NCBI GenBank assembly: GCA_028564705.1
Contig: JAPXFQ010001662.1
Location: 7,066,001-7,130,000, forward strand
Length of the DNA stretch: 64,000 nucleotides
Direction: 5' to 3'
Origin: Apricaphanius iberus
Taxonomy: Eukaryota; Chordata; Actinopteri; Cyprinodontiformes; Aphaniidae
Part shown: positions 59,371-64,000 of the stretch, piece after piece
Position numbering within the stretch: the stretch's first letter is position 1
How the letters are laid out: each line of letters begins with the position of its first letter
Notes under the pieces: generated by a model
What the model was told of the DNA's origin: nothing
The model's database searches: none
What the model saw: only the letters and a program-made list of their open reading frames with translations
Position numbers and translations under genes: made by a program

Positions 59371-60969
59371 ATAGTAAATAAAATTTGCTGTTCCGCTTTT
59401 ATGCTGCTCCTTCCATTATTTTTTAACTACTATATCAGAGTTTGTGCTAGGCACATTTTTGTCGGTCATTTTGAATGACAGCCTCAAAAAAATCTGTAGA
59501 CCTCATCTAACCAGCTGCAGCAGCCAGTCACGCCCCAAAGCGTCAGTAACTTTTCAGTATGTAGTCAGCTCACGGTCACCGAGATGTATTGAATATAGTG
59601 TCTGGGTATCTTTTCTTTAATTAATTTATTTACCAGGACTATGTGCATAAAGTTGAAAGTATCTATGTATTTGCAACAGGTGATCAGAGGAGTGAATACT
59701 AATCTGTAAAAATAACTGACAGCCTTCAAATTTCTCTGTCACCGTTCTAAAAAAACACATTCAAATATGGAAAATATTTGGTTAATACAAACCCTTTTAT
59801 GTAATATTTATTGAACATGGAAGTTTAAAATTGGAATCCATGTCTTTGCTTTGCATTGCGTTGTTTGACCGTGTTGTTTCAAAAGTGCTATATAAAAAAA
59901 TCCTTTGAAGCGTGTGTATCTGCATACCTCTATTTGACTATCTATTCGCTCCAGTGACACTCTGATTATTGTAATATATTGTTATGAAATTAGGTCAAAT
60001 GCTAAATTCAAGAAGTTAGCCAGATAAATGTGATATTTATAATTATATCTCAAATTTATTTCAATGTCTGTTAGTGAAACAGTGATGTAATGCTAATCTA
60101 AGAAGAACTACACAATAATAGTGATTGGAAACATTAACTTTTTTGATTTGTTGAGAGTGGTTCTGACGGAGGACCCAAATTCAAATGAGTCCAATGCTCC
60201 CATCTCCCGGCTCTAAACCTCCACCGCGACATGTTAATTAGGCATCAGAATAGTTTTGTTTAACCAAGAAATAAGAATAAAGTATTAAAAAAAATTGCTT
60301 TACTGTGACATAGAAACAGAAGGAGTTGTTTCACTAAAGAAAATATTGAGAACTGTTGTGTTGCACTACAGAAAAATTAATAGAGGATAAGCTTAACCTC
60401 TATGGTCTGTATTATTTTTAATTTTGTTATAGTAATAATGTTAATAGTAGTAGTAGCAGCAGTATTCAGCATTTGAATTGATTTTGTGGTTGATTTAAAT
60501 AATTCTTGCTCAATAAAAACAGGAGTGTCGTCCGCCGGAGTTTTATTTTGAAAATCCTCCCACGGATGTGGTTTTTCAGCAGTTCCGTTACGTTGCTGGG
60601 TCAAACTTGTCCGTTTCCGCCGTTTTTAAAGAACGGATCAACAGCAACAACGGACTTCTGCTGGGTCGGAATACACACAGGTTCGGTTCCGTTTCATATC
60701 TTATCTTTTTTTCTCTCTCTCAACGTTGTGCCTAAAGCTACGATGTTACGATGACGTTAGCGGAGCTCTGCATTGAACACAACCTGGTGGCCGATATCAT
60801 TGTAGTTGTGCTCATCTTTTTATAAAACTTCCAACGGTAATTTCCCGTAGTTGTCATCACCTGGCGCGACCGCCATGTTGGTAGCCTCCTTGTTGCTTGT
60901 GTCTTCAGACAACAACTCTCTGCTTTGCGTCTTAGATCTGTTATTAATTTGATCGGTTATTACTCAAGC
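59371..60969. other. Non-coding stretch and upstream region of THAP gene
   Basis: The segment 60520-60960 is more GC-rich with several CG dinucleotides, as in a promoter-proximal region of the THAP gene. No upstream exon identified. Confidence 0.4.
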
Positions 60970-61210
60970 ATGGTGCGTCGTTGCTGTGTTGTGGGGTGCA
61001 ACAACGCAACGCATGATCGCCATGGGACAAAGTTGGAAAACGGGCTAACTTTTCACCGTTTCCCCGCTTGGAAGCAGACCTACGGAGACCAAATATCCGA
61101 AATAACAAAGTCCCGTCGACTCGCTTGGATCGCAGCAGTAAGGCGGCCAAACATCACCTTCCAGAGTATCCCGGTGTCGATGAGAGTGTGTTCTCGGCAT
61201 TTTCATTCTG
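60970..61210 (+). CDS. THAP-domain protein, first coding exon
   Basis: A 5' coding exon that starts at ATG 60970 and ends at a consensus donor (G|GTAAGT, GT at 61211-61212), 80 codons plus one base. It encodes an almost complete THAP module, a C2CH zinc-binding DNA-binding fold: MVRRCCVVGCNN gives the first Cys pair, then HRFPAW, then RRLAWIAAVRRP, the conserved Trp region, and VCSRHFHS with the last Cys-x2-His. THAP domains occur in host regulators and in P-element-type transposases, so the exon alone does not tell which. The AVPTF-like signature at the C-end would fall in the next exon. An ATG-less extension upstream (from 60925) is less likely. The intron that follows holds several short elements, and a possible second exon is at 62937. 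Confidence 0.82.
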
Positions 61211-61272
61211 GTAAGTTTTGTTTTATTTACTGTTTGTTTCCTTTCTCCACACCATTCAGAAATAACACGGTA

Positions 61273-61475
61273 CACTGAAAAAACGAAAAAGCAGCTCTAA
61301 CTTAAATATATTGCGTTAATCAGTCACAAGTAATTTAATTTAATTCATTAAAACTTAATTTATTTACTTTTTTAACTGGAAAACTTAATAAAGTTTCTTG
61401 AATATTCTTAATTATATTACTTGTGACCAAATAAAGCAATTTATTTAATTTGGAGCTGCATTTTCTTTTTCAGTG
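61273..61475. mobile_element. Short inverted-repeat element in THAP intron
   Basis: CACTGAAAAAACG at the left and TTTTTCAGTG at the right are inverted, with AAGCAGCTC and GAGCTGC just inside. The 200-base body is AT-rich and partly palindromic (TCACAAGTAATTT against TTACTTGTGA). Known as a common type in fish introns. Confidence 0.65.
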
Positions 61476-61559
61476 TCATTCGCTCATCTGTCCAACAGGA
61501 TGTTATCACATATCACATATTTATCTGATCTTAACAAACCAGTTTTTATTTACTAACGG

Positions 61560-61827
61560 AGTTAGAGAAGTTTATTTTTAACATTCTTCATAGATTTTAC
61601 CCGCTTAAAACTTTTATAAAATCCAGGTTCAAGAAGGACATTGAGTCGGACTGCTGTTTTTGTGGAATCTACCCAGAGACAATTGTACATCCGTTTTTGA
61701 ATTGTTCGTGTGTCAAGCAATTTTGAATAAATATTACCGATTTTATTGGCATCAAAACTGATCTAGACAAATAATTATACTGGAAGAATGTGTTATTTGG
61801 GTTTCTCAAGAATCACAATTTTTTTGA

Positions 61828-61830
<3 letters not shown>
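61560..61830 (+). mobile_element. L1/Tx1-clade LINE C-terminal fragment
   Basis: Reads FIFNILHRFYPLKTFI, KSRFKKDIESDCCFCG, ETIVHPFLNCSCVKQF, then a stop and KNVLFGFLKNH, the C-terminal ORF2 region of L1-like elements including its Cys-Cys...His...Cys zinc-knuckle-like motif. Two stops show decay. Confidence 0.6.
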
Positions 61831-61860
<30 letters not shown>

Positions 61861-61861
<1 letters not shown>

Positions 61862-62190
61862 AGGGATGCAACAATACCACTTTTTTTCAAACCGATATGA
61901 TACCGTTACTTGGATCAGAGTACTTGCAGATACCGAGTACTGATACTTCTACCAAAACAAAAAATACAATGAATCTGAAGGGAGGTTTTTTCTTCTGTGC
62001 TTTTATAACAAATGAGGTAGAATTAGACAAAAAATGAAAATATCATTAACAATGACCGCTAAACAAAAATTTCAAGTTAAAAATGAAAATTTTCTGTGAA
62101 ATTATTGCAGAGCTTCCACATTTTAAGTATCGGCTCATGGTAGCGGTTAACTTTAACCGACACGAGTACATTAGACTGTATCAGTGTGTA
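61861..62190. mobile_element. hAT-like short element, first copy
   Basis: Starts TAGGGATGCAACAATACCAC and carries TACCGAGTACTGATAC and, at the far side, TAAGTATCGGCTC, followed by GTTAACTTTAACCGAC. The right end runs into (GT)n/(TA)n near 62180-62205, so the closing repeat is not clear. Confidence 0.6.
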
Positions 62191-62936
62191 TATATACATA
62201 TATATATAAAAAATGTGTGTTAGAATATTTCTGCCAAGTTTTCATATTCACAAATGTAAAATTACAGGTAGAATAATCTATCAAGAAGAGGTTTTCTATC
62301 TCACAAATATAAAAGCACTTAAAATATATGTGGGACTTGAAGAAAACTTTTTTTGTGTACAGTCATCATTTCTTTCTACATGTTTATGCTCATTTAATAG
62401 TTAGACTATCCTCATGTTCCCTGTTTTCTTTTTCTTTTCATTCATACTACTGGATTTCTATAGTGTTTCCTTACCATACCATAGCCCCTTTATTCAAACA
62501 CAGCCTAAACGGCTGACCAAAGTGCTGAACAGTCAGGGATACATTAAAAAAAATGCAGTAAAAGATCACGTTATAAAAGTTAAAAGCTAAATAAATTTTT
62601 TTTTACATTTTATAAAAGTGAAAGAAGACGTGTTTATCATGTTTCCGAAGATAATCTATTGTATGTTTTGTACTTTACTCAATAAAGTTGTTAAAAACAC
62701 ACAAAAAAACTTACTGGTGTTATGGATAAACCTGTTTTTGTGTTAAATGGTTTTTAACTTGTGTTGGTGGTTGCTATTAGGTACCACAGATGTTACTGAG
62801 CCCAAGGAAACTGATTAGCTGTCATTGATGGTGCTATTCTCTAAAAGCAGTAACGAAAAAGTAAGCAGACTGGACCTCTGAGTGTATAAATGTGTGTTAA
62901 AATGCTTCATTGATGATGAGCTGCCGTGTTTTTCAG
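62191..62936. other. Non-coding, probably intron of the THAP gene
   Basis: AT-rich, no motif recognised; the pyrimidine-rich end TTTTTCAG at 62929-62936 leads to the candidate exon. Confidence 0.35.
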
Positions 62937-63026
62937 CAGAACAGCTGGAAGCTAAACGGAAGGAGCACCGCCCATCAGTGTATCACATGAATAAGGATTC
63001 TGATATCAGCTTTTGTTTTCCCAGTT
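62937..63026 (+). CDS. Candidate second exon of THAP gene
   Basis: The phase fits exon 1 if spliced at CAG 62934-62936 or at CAG 62937-62939. The codons read EQLEAKRKEHRPSVYHMN, KDSDISFCFPS and a stop. A polar, Lys/Glu-rich tail is plausible but matches no family I know, and the predicted product would be only about 110 residues. It could equally be a chance frame behind a cryptic acceptor. If real, the protein would be little more than a THAP domain. Confidence 0.25.
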
Positions 63027-63237
63027 GACATGGAATTCAAAATGGTTGAAAAGGCAATAAGAAAAATAAAAAAATACACATGAAATTTAGAGCAACGGGG
63101 TTAAATCCCGCAACTGCTCATGAAAACATAGAATTCTGCAGTAGTGACTAAAAAAATGGAATGAAATTATCACCAAGGTGGATTATAGCTTATCAGGTAA
63201 TAAAGAATCGAACTCGATTGTTTCACTGCATAGAGAG

Positions 63238-63542
63238 TAGGGATGCACGATCCACTTTTTTCTCTTCTGATACAGGTAACTGAGGTTCATAATCTGCCAA
63301 TCCAAAAAGTATACTACGGATGCAACGATACCACTTTTTTCAAAGCGTTAAGATACCGATACTTGGGCTTTGAGTAATTGCCGATTCTTCTACGACGCAC
63401 AAAAATGCAATAAAACGGAAGACGGGTTTAATTTTCTTCTCTGCTTGTTTCAACAAATGATGGTCAGTTAGAAGAAAAAGAAGATAAAATCTAAATAAAA
63501 AATCACAGCAAAAGGTCAATTTCAAGAGAAAATTAAAAAATT

Positions 63543-63587
<45 letters not shown>

Positions 63588-63715
63588 TGTAAATTATTGC
63601 AGTTTCTACATTTTAAGTATCGGTTCAGTGTATCGGTGAACTTTAACTAATACCGATACGAGTGCATAAGAACTGTATCAGCCTCGATACCAGTATTGCT
63701 ATCGGTGCACCCCTA
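63238..63715. mobile_element. hAT-like element with 8-bp duplication, nested copy inside
   Basis: Starts TAGGGATGCACGATCC and ends TATCGGTGCACCCCTA, inverted. ATAGAGAG flanks it exactly on both sides (63230-63237, 63716-63723), an 8-bp duplication. A second left end (GGATGCAACGATACCAC) begins about 63318, so two related elements are combined. Includes a (TA)n run near 63551-63587. No transposase. Confidence 0.8.
63551..63587. repeat. (TA)n microsatellite
   Basis: A run of TA units after a short CT run, inside the hAT-like element. Confidence 0.85.
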
Positions 63716-64000
63716 ATAGAGAGGACAGTCACTTGGATATAAAACGACAATGTAGTTTTGCGTTTGTTCCACTGTTTTACATTTAAGTACTGATTTAGTC
63801 AGAGTCAGATTTATTTAATAACGTTTTGGATAGCAACATGGAATTTTACTTCCCTTCAAACTCAAAGGAGGCAAAGTTTGAAAGTTTGAAACCTCCAGTT
63901 TTTCCTCAGTTAGCTATCTAAAAACCTAACATATTAAGGTTACAAACAGAATGGAAACGATATAACACGGTGTGGTGTTCACATGACGTGATTCTGGGTT

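Overview
The window is nuclear DNA of a vertebrate, almost certainly a ray-finned (teleost) fish. The evidence is the repeat content (L2-, RTE- and L1-clade LINE pieces, Tc1/mariner, hAT-like and PIF/Harbinger DNA transposons, tRNA-derived SINEs, many short inverted-repeat elements), the low gene density, and C2H2 zinc-finger genes of the fish-expanded type with one acidic, finger-bearing terminal exon. There is no operon structure, no CRISPR array, no rRNA gene and no convincing functional tRNA gene.

Host genes. Four C2H2 zinc-finger terminal exons are present: A (+, 11989-13607, 14 fingers), B (-, 23089-23975, 7 fingers), C (-, 36579-37693, 9 fingers) and D (-, 49670-51168, 12 fingers plus one C2HC finger). 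Each starts at a splice acceptor in the same codon phase, and no upstream coding exon was recognised for any of them. B, C and D share an acidic linker block (TDVSDGNWE-like) and lie 13.1-13.5 kb apart on one strand, which suggests a tandem paralogue cluster. They are probably nuclear DNA-binding regulators with unknown targets. A fifth gene starts at 60970: a first coding exon encoding a complete THAP zinc-binding module followed by a consensus splice donor.

Layout. 1-3480: non-coding, with a Tc1-like fragment and a hammerhead-ribozyme-like fold near 2364. 3485-8545: a nearly full-length L2-clade LINE with an esterase-type ORF1 and an endonuclease/reverse-transcriptase ORF2, broken by a few lesions. 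8546-11988: repeat debris. 11989-13607: gene A. 14115-15703: an internally deleted Harbinger element. 16480-18400: LINE fragments, one split by an insertion with an 8-bp target duplication. 18711-22453: two SINEs and decayed LINE ends. 23089-23975: gene B. 25127-26672: an element with an 11-bp target duplication containing a near-perfect hairpin. 27396-28545: a 5'-truncated L2 copy. 28546-36578: nested short elements. 36579-37693: gene C. 38536-42416: two Tc1-like elements, one carrying a nested retroposon. 43553-46501: two inverted-repeat elements. 49670-51168: gene D. 51169-60969: L2 ends and three short elements with 3- or 4-bp target duplications. 60970-64000: the THAP exon and hAT-like elements.

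No obviously new multi-gene system is visible. The items most worth a second look are the spaced zinc-finger cluster, the hairpin inside the 11-bp-duplication element, the hammerhead-like fold, and the nested insertions whose target duplications can be read directly.
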